Assembly: GCA_002943765.1 (NCBI GenBank)
Contig: PQWQ01000024.1
Span: 64,501-128,500, forward strand
Length of the DNA stretch: 64,000 nt
Source: Psoroptes ovis
Taxonomy: Eukaryota; Arthropoda; Arachnida; Sarcoptiformes; Psoroptidae
Direction: 5' to 3'
The notes under the pieces were generated by a model. That model was not told the DNA's origin. It was given only the letters and a program-made list of their open reading frames with translations, and ran no database searches. This document shows, one piece after another, positions 11,445 to 26,400 of this stretch; position 1 is the first letter of the stretch, and the number at the start of each line of letters is the position of its first letter. Made by a program: the position numbers and the translations under genes.

Positions 11445-14400
11445 TCAACGTGATAAATTTGAACTTGATGTATGTGATAATGTACTGACGCCTAAACTTG
11501 TGTGCGATGATTCATCATTATAAATGATGCCCTCTTCAGGCAATGATTGTAATGGAAATTTACGCATCAATGGTGCTGTTTCATAGATGCAATCAATACA
11601 ATCAAAACGATTCAATTCATACAATTTATCCACCAACATTTTGATCGTACAATTGGTGTTGCGAACACATTCTTCCAATACGCGAGCTGTTGGACTTAAT
11701 ATGGTTTTATTTGTATTTATATTGATTGCATTCGTTTGTGCATTTGCTGCATGAACATTTGTCGAAATACCTGGATCTAATTTGGGCAATTTATCAATCA
11801 ATCCTAGCAATATGCCAAACATGCACCAATCACGTCCAAATGATTCCGGTGGATCTAGCAATGAACACAACTGTTGTTTGGTTATGATTGATAAATTTGA
11901 TGAATGCAATTCATTAATCAATGTTGTTGGCTGCTGCAACTGTTCACCATTATTATTATGCTGCATGAAATCATTCAAATTTTCATCATTTTCATTTGTA
12001 GCAAGGTTATGGACATTTATTTCAGTCAAGTCACAAATACCAAAACAAAGAATGTCACCGATTCTTTCTTCCAGCTCTCCATTATCACTTTTGATTTTTT
12101 TCTTTAACAATGAATGTGTTGATTTGAATCGATTATGATTATTAGCATTCGAATTTGTTGTCGATGATTGTGATAACATCGTTTTCATTAATGAACGAGT
12201 TGAATACGTGGAAATATTTTCACGCTGATCTTTTAAATGCAAAGGTGACATGTATGTTTTAGAGATGTGCAGACCTGGTATACATTTCGATATTGTCTGT
12301 TCGATTGTTTGCATGATTTCTTGCATATAAAAGAAACATTCACACCTCTTGTCATATGGTCCACAAAATCTCAATTCAATAGATTGTTGTACAGTGTTCA
12401 GCGATATGATGAACATGAAATCATTATGATTATCATCTTCAATGGTCAAATGACTAAATTTAAAACAATTATTAAATTCATACAAACTAAATGTGGAATG
12501 TTTTTGTAATTCCATTCGTAGTGTTGTTTGTATACGTGGAAATATACTGGTCAATATTAGTCCGAATGTTTGTGAAGATAATTGTTGTGATAAATGATAA
12601 ATGAAGCCATGATAAACATAATTATCATGATATTGATAACGATCTAAAATATCATCAAAATCTGTACCACCCAATATAAAACAAGGGAATTCATATTCAA
12701 TATCACCATTACGATCACTTGGTATACATAATGATAATAATTCTAGCAATTGCAACAGGTCTAATGCATCAACATTATCGAATAATTCTTGAAATTCATC
12801 AATCGAATAGATTCCCATAATCTGTGTTTTGTTATTCAAATTGAACATATAATTAGGATCATCTTTGAGCAATAATAATTTGCCAACAATATCACAGTTT
12901 AACCATTTAGGATTAAGTATTAGCAGATCAAAATTCGTAACATTTGTAGATTTTAAGAATAAAATTTCACCCATTATTTCTAATTGTTGGACTAGTTCTT
13001 TGAAATGATCATCAGATGATAATGGGTTTATTTGTGAACGTATCATATCTTTGAATTGATTATAACTTAGTACAGGAAAATTTGGTGATACTTTTCGATA
13101 TAAATTCAAAAATGTTAATACCGAATCAAGAAAACCAGTGGTCGGTGGCAATTCCTGTACAATCGATAATTTAGCTGAACACAAATATTGTTTCAATTGT
13201 TTCATACCAGTCGAACCGGCAACACATGCATCCATCATGAATATATTGTCATATATTTGAAATATATTCTTAAATTTTTCCATTACTTTCGAGTGAATAT
13301 ATTCCAGATTTTTTTCAATTTCTTGTTGTGAATATTTTTGTTGTGCTAAGTCAGCATGTGTTGCTATCAATATGATTCGTGCAAATTGTTGACTTTTACC
13401 ACCAAATAATAATGGTTCAATTATGGGTAAACGACTTTGTATGAAATATAACCAATAAAATATATTATCGATTTGTTTTTCAATCGAATCACAAAGTCGA
13501 AATACGATTGCATGCAAACAATGTGAACAATGTTGTTCACCAATAAAATGATCATATATTTGTTGATAACAAGGATGGCCACTAAATTCCCATATACTTA
13601 GATCGCCAACACCCGATATATACAACTGTTGACAGTCAATACCTTTGGTTATGGATAATGTTTGATGATTATAATTATGATCACCATTCAAATTGTTACT
13701 GTTATTGGTATCAATCATCATTTTTAACATTCCACCATTCAGTTTTGATTTATTTTGTAGTGAAAATGGCACAATATTAGCATTATCACGGTTATTTTTG
13801 GTGATTGATCCACTTATTGTTGATATTTGATTATAATTAGTGTTTGCCGATTTAATACTACTCATTTTTGATGAATTATTATTATTATGATTAACATTTA
13901 TATTATTATAATTTAATCCTTTTGAACGGCGAAACCAGCTACTGAAATAACCACATTTTAATGACTCAATCAATGTTGATTTGCCGACACCTGAATGACC
14001 GAATATTTTCAATTTGATCCTTGGTAATAATGCTTGATGAGTGATCGATGAGGATGATGAAGATAATGACAATGATGGTAATGAAGGTGATGTTGGTGTC
14101 GATGCTGCTGATGATGCGGCTGTCAGTGGTAATAGCTGTGTGATGAATTCTTTTTTCTGTTGCTCATTACGCAAACGAATCAATAAATCAGCAATATCAT
14201 TATGACTTTGAGCAATGGCACATATTTGTGGAATAATCGAATCCTTATCTTTTTGATCGATGATACTGCCAGCCAAACATAAGGTTCGAACGATTTCAAT
14301 ATGGCCACTTTTGGCTGCAATATGTAATGGATATAGGCCATGTTTGTTTGGCACATTTACATCACAACGATTCATTTGACATAACCATTGTCCGATCGAT

Positions 14401-17400
14401 ATTAGATTATATCTGGCAGCATAATGTATTGCTCTTTCACCGTTATCATCAGCTAATTCATAATTTGCACCTGCTTTCAACAATAACATTGCAATCATTT
14501 GATGTTGACGTTTTAAAGCTAAATGTAATGGCGTATATGAATTCTATTCATATTCATATTCATGCCAATCAGTAAAAATAAATCAGAATTAATTAAACAT
14601 TTCTTCTTTAAAAAAAATGATGAAATTGTATACCTTATTACGAAGATTTGTGTTGGCACCTGCATCCAATAAACAACGAACACATTCATAATGTCCACGA
14701 GCTGATGCTACATGAAGCGCCGATTCTCCTTCCTTGGATTCAAATTAAACAAAAAAATATAGAGTTATCAAACACCATACAAACAAATGAAAATAAAGGA
14801 AAAATTAATGTTTCAAAGGGAGCTTTAAGGAATTGATACGTCAAAGGCATTTGAAGAGTGAAAATTAAAAATAAATGACTTGAAGCAACGATTTAAACCA
14901 ATAGTAATCATCTCGACTATTTTGAAAAAACAAACAAACAAATAAAAATAGATAATTAATGCAGGCAATGATCATAGCCTGAAAACAATAAAATTCAAAT
15001 GTGTCTAACCAACCAGCCAATTATACGAAAATAAAGCAGATAAATTAAAGTCAATTTAGCAAACACACACACGGGGGCACACATGGAGTCCGATTTAATT
15101 AATTTCATACCTTGTTCATTATGTTCGTATCGGCACCAATTTCACCAAGAATATGGACAATTTTAGGGAAACCATGCCATACAGCAATTAAAATGGCCGT
15201 TTCACCATGCTATTTGTGAATTTCAATTTTTGTTTAATGTGAATTGAATCACAATCTTTAATGAGATATACATACTTCATCGATTGCATTAATATTTGCA
15301 CCACATTTACATAATTGTTCGACTGTTTCCACATGTCCATAACGTGCGGCCACATGTAATGGTGTTTCGTTGTTCTGGAATTTTTTGAATTGAAATTAAT
15401 CGTCAAAGTGAATTATAAATTATGTTCAAGTAAAAATAATTAAACGATAAATTTCAATAAAAAATGGTCGAATCATTCGCATTAATTATGCGTAAAATTA
15501 ATAATAACAAAGCAAAGATCTTACCTTGTTAAGCATTTCAATCGATGCAGTTTGTTCATAAACATAGCGAATAATGTTGGCATGATTTTGTCTTGCTGCC
15601 CAATGTACAACAGTATCTCCTTGCTATTTTGTAATACAACAAAATCAATGGAAAAAGATTTGAAATTTTTTAAAATTTGATCATTGATAATCATAAGTGG
15701 AAAAATATAAATTGATTTGAATTGATAGTTTTGAAAATTATTGATAAATGGTAAATGATTAATTTTCAAAAAATGAAAATTGATTTCATCTTTAAATCTT
15801 AAGGTGAAACCACCACAACAACAACAATGGCCGAATGATTGATGATCATATTGAAAATTGATTAAAATAAATTTTACATTGTGAAGAAACATTTATGAAA
15901 TTTTCTCATTCACTATTCATCTAGCATCATTGATTGTGTCTATGAAAAAAAATTTCTAAATTTAAATATCATTTAAACGTTGAAAGTGACACACAGTACA
16001 CACTGATCAATTTCAGTAATCAATTTTCAATTCTAATAAATAAATAAATCAATGCGCATATCCTTTAAAAATCAAAACCATATTGAAAAAAACAAGGTAA
16101 AATTAATTAAGAAAATTAATTTTCCTTATTCAATTAAGATTAAGTTCAATGATTTTGCAGTGAAATTAAATTGAAAAAAAAATTGAAATTGAAATGAAAT
16201 TCCACTTACATCATCAACAATATTAATGTCGGCACCGATTTTGCATAGAAATTTAAATATTTCCAGCTGTCCAAGTCCAGCACAATAATGTAGTAGTGAT
16301 TCACCATGCTATGTGGGGATGTTGAAAGGTGAGCGTAAAGAAAGAATAAAAATGATAAGATTAGTTTGACAATTTTTAAATATTTTCAGTCCACCAAATG
16401 TGACTGGAAAAATCATTTCAATTGAATTATTTATGAAACGTCAAAAAAAAGGTCAAAATAATTAAAAAAGATTTAAAGATTTGGAAATTGAACCAATATG
16501 TGACTGTTTGTTTAGAAATACTTGTCAAAGTGTTTCTAAGAAAATCATTGCTTGGAACAGTAGGAACAATGAAAAATTAATTAAAAACCAAACCAAAAAA
16601 CAAATAAATTTCTTAGATCATTTCTTCAGGTAAAAATCTGAAAGATCACAGAGCATTAATTAAAAAATGAGATTTAATTAAGCAAAATTATACATTAGGC
16701 AATATTCATTATTGTTCAAAATGCCAATAAACAATCAATAATCTTTGCAGGATAATTTTTTTGCAGATTATCAAAAAGTGATTATTGAATCAAATCAAAT
16801 TAATTCAGAAGCTTTTGGGGAAATTGAAATTGAAAGTAATTTTATAGGGACTGTTAAGTTCTTAGCCATCATATCAATCAATCATTTATTTCGTGCAAAT
16901 CATTACTCAAGAAATAAAACTGAATCATTGGTAATATGATAATAATTTCAAAGATTATCAATTCATGGCTACTTAAACAATATTTTAATATTCAAAAGAT
17001 TTGAATTTCATTTTGAAATATCATGACTTTTCAATGAATTATAATTGGATTAATTTGTGCATAATCAATTGAAGAAAATAGTCTGCTAATGATTTTTGAT
17101 TTGAATGGGGGCATCAATCAATCAATCAATTGCAAATCGATGAAGAATCAATTTGATCATGGTAATCAAACTTGGAATTGCCATCAAATTTCAATGAAAA
17201 AATTTGAAATTTTGACATTCAAATCTCAATGAAAGAAAAATATGTGTGAGTAGGCGGCGTTCTTAATTTGCTTAATTTGTGAGATGGTGGTGGAAAAACC
17301 TCAAATAAATTTACACAAAATAATTTTTAAAGAAAAATGTGTTTTATGGCTTCGTAGGTGTGATGAATGTTGATTGTAATGTAAATGTGCTGAGGTTAAG

Positions 17401-20400
17401 GAAATCTCAATTTGTTTTGATTTTTAGAATTTTAATTAAATAATTGTTAATTGAAAAAATGAATAAAAAATAAACAAAGCCATAGACACATACCTTATTA
17501 CATTGATTAGGATCAATATTTGATGCTTGAAATAATTCTTGCAATGAATGAATATTACCTTCTTCGATGGCACCAAATAAGGCAGCTAATATAAAATTTT
17601 CATCATTCTAAAAGGGGCAAACAAAATAAAACAAAATGAATAAAATTAATTCTTCAGGGAAATATCATTGGTTAATATGATAATTGGTTTGTTTGTGTAA
17701 AGTAAATAATTAGACTTAGTGTTATGACAATGAAGTATTTTGTCACACAGTAATTAAAGTTTCAATTCATAGTTTTAAAGTTTTATTTCGTAATTTTACA
17801 ATTGCAAATCACATTAAAAACTACGTAATTCAATTTTAAAACTCTGAATTAAAATTTAAAACCTTGTAAACAATAATAATGAGTATAAATGAATGAATGA
17901 ATGGAATAATTAATTACGACCAAATTGGTATCCGGAAACATATGTGTAAACAGTACAGTACACTTTGATTAAATCATTGTTTTCGGTTCAATTCAGTAAT
18001 CACCAAAACGAAACAAAATGATTGTTTTCCGGCCCAAAAACACACAACATAAATGATTGATTATTGAAGTATTAATGAAATTCGTTTCTCGGAGCGTTTC
18101 GAATAAAAGAATGTCGAAACATATAACTAACTGGACAACGATTGAATACAAAATTGCTACAATTGATTACATAATATCCGATACTTTTTCTTATTTATTT
18201 TCTTTGAACAAATGTTTTCTTAATTCAAATTCAAATAATAAGAATGGCCAAATTATAAGAACAACAACAACAATCGAAGCAAAAGCAGCATTATTAAATG
18301 ACAACAAATCAATTCAACCATAACGACGTTCGTTTGGTGGTAAAAAATATTGTTCGAATTTCAAACATTTTCAAGAAAAACATTGAATGCAAAAGTGAAT
18401 GGAAATGAATAATAATAAAATAAAGAAATGAATTAAGGATCAAATGATCGAATGAAATGAAAATAAAGAATGAAACAAAATGGTGAATGGTTCAAATGAT
18501 AAATTAATGGCATTTTTTTCAAATAAGAAATATAGACACATTAATAAATCCAGGAAACTCATTTTTTAAAGGAAAAAATTTCATGGATTTTCAATATTTA
18601 CTATATGATCATTACTTATCATCAATCACAAGTAATGTTTCAAAATATTTTACAAAGAAAATATTTGTAAAATTTTTCAAATTTTTCCTTTGAATCAAAT
18701 ATTAGGCTGTACGGAAAGTTTTGGTCGATTTTCATGAGCAACTCTCGATTGATTAAGCCGAATGAACTTTACGGACAACAGTCTAATATTTTGATTTTTC
18801 GGGATATTTGTGTTTTGTGTGATGATGAGGAATATATATGAATGAAATTAGTTGATTGCTGTTATCAGGATAATTTACCAACGATCAGATACAAAAAAAA
18901 AAAAATAATGGAAATTCAAATTCAAATTTGAAGAAATCTTGAAGAAATGTTGTGGCGATTTACATACGCAAAAACATATCACAAGAAATTTTTGATTTAA
19001 ATTCAAATTCAAAAACAGCTGTCACACACATTGATAAATGAAAGATATACCATCATTTATTTTTTGTTCGAAGGGATGAACACATATGGATATATTGAGA
19101 ATTATGAAGATGAAAATTAGATTTAAAATTTCAAAATATAGACTCCTTTCTTATCGAAGAAAATGACTTCAATTATTCATAATCTCACAATCAAAACGAA
19201 GCTTTGAATTTGTGTAGGCAGATATATAAGTGACACATTTATTGGATTGGAGATATGAATAATATGGAGTAATGCCAAATATAATTCAACCAAATATTGG
19301 AATTGATATCGCATCAATGTGTTTCATCCATTCAAAGATTTTAAATGACAACAAAAGGAAATGAATTCGATCATTTCATATGGAAATTCCACATAGAAAT
19401 TAATTTAGACTATATTTCATTCATTCATCATTACACAATCATTGCCTGAAACTGTATAGCAGATTGAAGATATTACAAATCAAATGGAAATATTTCTAAA
19501 TTTTAGAAAAATTGATTCCTAATCTATCAAATTAATTCAAATTTGTATTAGAAAATAAGTGTCCGAATCATTGGGACCAAGAAATATATTAATAAAATGT
19601 TTGGATTTCTCCACTAAAAATTAATTCAGTAAATACAAACAATGTAAAAATTGACCATTTGATCAATGTGAGAAATCATCGTATGAACTGAAATATATTA
19701 AGAGGAAAATTTTTTCCATAAATTAATCTAGCTGCTTTCAACACATTTCATGTTTTCATTATTATGATGTTTCATACACTACGAATTGTTGTATCCTTGA
19801 ATGAATCAAATAAATAACATGGTCAGAAATTTGAAAATAAAATCAGTAAAGTTTGTGTATGATGATAATAATTTCAATACAAACACACAAATATTCAATG
19901 AATCAATCACGAAAATTCCTCAATGGATGAATGAATGAATAATAAATAAGATTACACCATAAATTATCAACAAGTGTGTCTGCTGTTTTAATTGTCATTG
20001 AAAATTCAAAGCGCCATTCATCATTCAATCAGTCAATGACGTATAAATACGTTTCGTCAGACCTAATTATCACAATTTTGGGCGCTTCCATGAAACTGAA
20101 ACATTCAAATAGCATGACACACACAAATGACCGACAACATTTGATCGAAATTCAATCTATGGCGCGAGTCTTGACAAAAAAAATTGAACCATCTTAAGTC
20201 AATTGAAAAAAATGACTTATCTTGAATCTCACTTTGCATACACACATAAACCTTATACCTGATGTACGACATTTTATTTGCAGGTAAAATGCAAGGTGTA
20301 GTTTTTTGTTTGTTTGTTAATTTATGCATACAAAAAATTCAATCATTAACATAACAATCAAATTGTTATCAATGACACATATCAAACAAAACATTCGAAT

Positions 20401-23400
20401 TTCATTCTGGAATACACCTTGCATACACACACAGATGGAAAAATGATTTGAAACTCACCAATGCAGATACAACTGTAAATTGTTGTGGCTGATGTTGATG
20501 TTGATATTGATAAACATCATCCACATCGACATCAACATTTTCATTGACAGTGATATTACCACCACCATCATCATTATCATATTCACCATTATTGATATAA
20601 TCATAATGATAGTTATTATTATTATTATAATTGTAATAATAATCATAATACATTTTATCATTATGTTGTTGTTCATGTATAACATTATTTACAACAACAT
20701 TGTTATCATTGTTATGATGACATCCATTTTTGTTCATTGATGATGATTTATTCTGTGAAATTTTACTATTTCTTAATGATTTATCACCATCAACATATGG
20801 CTCTTTGAGATTTTCATCATTATTTGATGGATCAACAACATTGTTTTGATTGATTGTTGTTTGATGATTTTTATAATAATTATTATAATCATTTTGCATA
20901 ATAATTGATGGATGATGATGTTGCATCATCATCATCATCATCATTGGTTCGATTTTTAAATTTTGATTATCATAATCAACATTATTGTCATTGTGTTGTT
21001 GTTGTTGAGGAGTTGAATAATTATTATTTCGATATGATTTGGACATTTTTACACATTGCTTATGATGATTTTTCTTTTGGTTTTCGGTATTCAATCAAGA
21101 CTAGCTTTTAAATTGCATTCAATCAAGAAAATAGCGGATTTTGAAGCTACGAAAAACACTATCACAATTATCAACAATTGATATTTATTTAATATGCAGG
21201 TAAAACCATTTATACACTTAAAACTATGCGAGAGAGTGAAATTGAAAAACAAACATCGAGCATTCATATCACCGAGGTAATCAATTATTAATTTTAAATT
21301 TTTGTATCACAATTGAAAAGCATAGAGAAACACACAGATTCATTTTCAATAAGGTTTAATTGTTTTATAAGCACACATTTGTGGTCGACTTATCGACGAT
21401 TGATGCGCATAAACACATGTCTAAATTGTACAAACAAATGATCAATCAATTAAATCAAAATGAATCAAGTTTTATTCGTTCATCTTGGATAGCCGGATTA
21501 ATCGTTGAAGGAACAATTCAAGATTCATTTTCAACAGTTGACAAACATAATTATCACTTAAAAATTCATCGATTAATCAAAACACCTCGATTGAAATTGA
21601 TATTTGTGATACATGCAGACACACACATTTGACATGAATAATGGTGTGATAAACACTGTGATATATGCGACTGTCGATGAATTGAGTTGATGATAAAATA
21701 AATGGAATCATCATCAAAATACACACGAAGAATGATAAATTCGGGTAAAAGAAAATTTTAAAAATGAGATTTCGAGGTCAAAGGATTATCATCATTTTAT
21801 GTTTCAGCTGTTCATCATTAAACATTAACTGCTGAAGCATTTATTTCAAATTTTAAAATTAATTTCATATGGAAATATTAAATTTGAAATTTTCAAACTA
21901 AAAATTTTCAAACGAAAAAAACGAAATTGATTGACATATAGTCGTGATATTATTGTATTCATGTAAATTATTCGTATTGATTCATTGAAATTGAAAAGTC
22001 TCAGTGGCGAAAAATATTGAAAAATAAATGAATAATTTCACATTCAGATTCATTCAAATTCATTGAATTTATTCATTTAATTGATTAATTCGATTCGATG
22101 TGTTCATGTCAATCGATTTTCGAATTCATTTTGTCGTCGTCAATGAGCTTTTGACGATGTTCGATCGATGGTAAACGAAACACAAACAAACAAATCAATT
22201 CAAGATTCAATAATTAAATTGATTCAACATTCACTACACATGTTTACATTTCTCTTCAATGATAAAAATTGTTTTGAACAACGAAAAAAAAATTCATAAA
22301 GGTAAACACATCATTGAATACTTGGAATCATGGATATGTTTAATTATTATTTATCATAATCGATTCAAATCAATTACAAGCCAAACAAACAAACATCTAA
22401 CACCTTTATGAGCAAACATACGATTGAAACGATGAGTGTGTGCTTGTGTATAGTGATCGAACTGAGCTCTCTGAGGATGGAAATTTTCGATGGAAATTTC
22501 AAGAAAAAAATACAAAATACTTTAAGACTCTTTTCTTATGCATTTTCTCTTCAATAATATTAGGTTGTCCGCAAAGTTTTTGCCGGTTATATCGTAGAAA
22601 ATCATCTGAAAATTGGCAAGAACTTTTCGGACAATCTAATAAAACATACATTGAGATAATATGTAAGCAATCAAACAACAAAATAACAAAGAAGATATTT
22701 TTATTTGAATGAATAAATGTATTCATTTATTTATTTATTTCGAAATAATCAAAAATAAAATGATTTTGTTGTTGTTGCAACTTTTACTATGACTTGTTGT
22801 TGTTGTTGTGTGACTACCAATTTGAATAAAAAAATACTTGATAAAAATACATTTGATTCATTTTATGAAAAATAAATTTATTAACAAATTAAGAAATGGT
22901 AACACCAATCAAATCAAAACGAAATAAAAAAATATATTAGACTGTTGTCCGAAAAGTTCATTCGGCTTAATCACTTAGAGTTGCCCATGAAAATCGGCCA
23001 AAACTTTTCGGACAACCAAGTGAATATTTTCAATTCAAAAATGAATGGAGAAAATGTTTCACATCATTAAAACTAAATGTTTTATAGTGATTGATAAAAG
23101 AGAATTCGTTGAATACATTTTCGAAAGAGAGATCGACGTTTATGCATGTTTTGTCATTTATTTATTTATATATTTAAATACCTGTTTTTTTCGAAAGTAG
23201 CAGCAGATATTTTCACTGTTTACCTGTATTTTTCATTGTTTCATTTTTTTGTAAATTTAAGAGAATATGACTCCTTAGATGTTTCAAAATTAAAGAAATT
23301 TTTTTTTCATCATTACGACCTCTGAGTGTGGCCTTCTACACAACACACAATTGTTGTTGGTGATCCAATTGATTAAATATGCGAATGAAAATAATGAAGA

Positions 23401-26400
23401 TTTATGCACGTTTTTCAAATAGATACATTTTATTTAGTGAAGAACAAAAATTGAAAAATAGAATGTCTATTTCAAGAATACACAAAATAAAATGGCGCCT
23501 GAACTATCATCGAAATTGAAATCAATGGATAGATTAATGGATGATTCATTTGTTTAATTTAAACAAAATCACCGATATTCGGTAAATCATCATTCATTCA
23601 CTGGTCAATCAACTACAAAATACAATAAATGGCAAAAACATGATTCAATACTTTTATTTTAAATTTTTGATTGAATGGTCCCCAAGAATTGTCTTAAGAT
23701 TTTCTATGTCAGCCATTCAAAAAACGTTCAAAAGAAACAATTGACAAAAATGAGTGAATCAAAAATTGAATTTAAATTAGAATAACAATCAGCCAAAATA
23801 ATAAATAAAACTATGAATTCAATGGAAATAATGCTCTACATTTTTTTTCGACATGTCTTACATAACAAATGACAGAAATTTTTCCAAGAAAAAAAAATCA
23901 AATTCAAGTCTTTGGAGAGAAGGTCTGATTTCCAGTACAGACATGGCCGGTACCTTTTCGAAAAATTTAGACATTAAAAAGGTGCACCACTGAGGCATTA
24001 AATTCAGTGTAAGAAGAGCGTCTTATAATGTAAAAGTCACTGAATGAAAATGAAATCTTCAAAAAATGATTTAAATGATTATTATCATTTAAATGTCAAA
24101 ATATACAAATGAATGCACGCAAATACATAATAATAAAAACTATAATTTGAATAATTCACATATTTTCACATGCATAAATAAGTCATTTGTATCATTTCAA
24201 TTTTTGCAGTAAAATTATTCAAATTCAATGGAATTTAATTCAAATTAGTGATGAAATCAAATGTGACAATGCTTGTAAGGGATCACGTGAAGATGCCAAA
24301 GATAATTATCTTTCAAATTCAAATTTAAAACCGTAAAGATTTGATTGTCAAATACAATTTCGGGATAATTCATTCATTCATTCATTTATTTTTCTTTGAA
24401 TTTTTCATCATTCGCAACGGTTTTTGATTGCAACACAAAAACTGGTTACACCATTTCCGTAAATCATGGATATTTTAAGAAAATTTTCTTATTTCAAAGT
24501 AAAAGAAAAAGTTAATTTCCGATCATATTTACAGAGATTAATTATGTGATGGAGCAGCAATCAGCCCAAATCAGCATAAACACACACATAACACATTCAT
24601 TTACTTGTAAAATCTGTTATCGAATCTGACTAAAATCTTAAATCTTAAATCGATCAATCGATTAACTTCTGATCAATACTAGATAGTCTTGATTCATGTT
24701 TTTCATGATTCAAAATCAACTAAAAAATGTTGCGGTCAAAATGGTTTCGCTGATTGATTTTTGATTATCTTCATAATTAAAGATCTACGCTTACTGATTC
24801 GAAAGCATTTAAGCAAGTTCACTTTTTTCGTAATAAGAAGGAAATAACTCATCAGTCAGAAATTATCAGTCAAAAAACCTCATTGAATTTGACTCTCATA
24901 GATTTGACCGGTTGGACGAAAAAGTCAAATATAGACAGACATTGATTTATTCGATTATAATCAATTGATTTATTTTTGATTCAATTCGAATCGATTTATA
25001 TAAGTTTTGTGTCGCATTAAAATCAATTTTCAAATTGATTATCGTGAGTGTATAGACATTGGTTAAGTCTATTCTATAAATAGCTATAAAACGATAACGT
25101 GACATTTCGTAGACAACATTAATCATTCGGTTTATGATTGATCGAAACAACACGAAATGTTATCCATCATAAATTTATATTAAATTGAATTATAAGAAAA
25201 ATTTAAAACATTAAACTTACATCAATAAAAATGCCATTCATAGCGCCATCTATCAAAGATTTTTGTAACAATGTTGAATTTAAATTTTTATGGCGGTTTT
25301 GTTGATTATTATCATTGAATTGTTTGTTAGTGCTGTGATTGACAAATGATAATGTAGATGTCAGCGATGTAATGGATGATGATGAAATCGTTGAAGGTGT
25401 TGCTGAAGCTGATGATGATGAAAATGTTGATGATATTGCTGCACTACCACCACTGTTACCGTGTTTAGATTTCAATTTCTTTTGATTTTGATGATTTTCA
25501 TTGTTGGGATTTGAATTTCGAATATAATGTCGATGCGATATCAATCGACGATTAAGATTATGTTGTTGTTTCATTGCTAATAGCGATTTAAGTCGACGCT
25601 TTATGTGACGATTATAAAGTATAATCATGTATATCGATGTCTATTAATCATTTGAAAAGATAAAATATAATTAAATTGAAAGGTATCAAAGTGACAGGTT
25701 TTCAGAACATACCTTCCATCTACGACGTGCAATTTCATTTACAATTTTTTGATTTTGATCATCGATATTATCATTATTATTGCCATTGGTCAATGACAAT
25801 TGTTTAGTCGAAATAATTATTGATTCGTTATTTAGCCATCTATGTTCGAGACATTGTTTGGCTGTCATTCGTTTCCTATGTAGGAATTGGACAATTAATG
25901 AAAAAAGTCTAAATAAATATTTGAAATTACCGAATATCTTTAACCAATAATCGTTTGATAAAATCTTTAGCATCATCACTGATTGAAATATTTTGTGTTG
26001 AATCATAGTCAATATCATAATCTAATCTTGTTATCCGCGTATATGTGTCTTGCTTTTCTTCTTCATAAAATGGTGATATGCCAAATAGCCTAAGGTAAGG
26101 ATGGATTCAAGGGGTTAATTCATTGGAACAATCGGAAAATCAACTTACATATTATATGCAATACAACCAATTGCCCATAAATCGGTTCCGAAACCGATTG
26201 GTTCATAATTTAATATTTCAGGTGCTGGAAATAGGGGTAAAATTGTAATTATTACGATTATAAATGAAATAATCATACAAACCAATGAATTCAGGCGTTC
26301 CATAAATGCCTTTGATATTTGATTTAGCATCATAAAATCGTGAAATGCCAAAATCAATAATTTTCAATTGATTATTATTATTAATAGTGCCGGTATTATC

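Larger units (their letters stand above)
17608..25220. other. Large DAPK1 intron between kinase and ankyrin exons
   Basis: A 7.6-kb intron separating the CaM-binding-region exon from the first ankyrin exon; both flanking junctions are phase 0. It contains a possible alternative exon (20459-21046), three mariner-like miniature elements and one foldback element that starts 140 bases past the intron end. The remaining ORFs of 60-90 codons show no domain, coding bias or splice context and are not called. Confidence 0.7.

Noticed and set aside
20455..20740. Ile/Met-rich ORFs on both strands opposite or beside 20459-21046
   Set aside because: They are shadow frames of the same trinucleotide-rich sequence.
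21360..21632. 90-codon ORF in the DAPK1 intron
   Set aside because: No domain, no good start context, and composition like random intronic ORFs. It begins near the candidate alternative promoter, but on the opposite strand.
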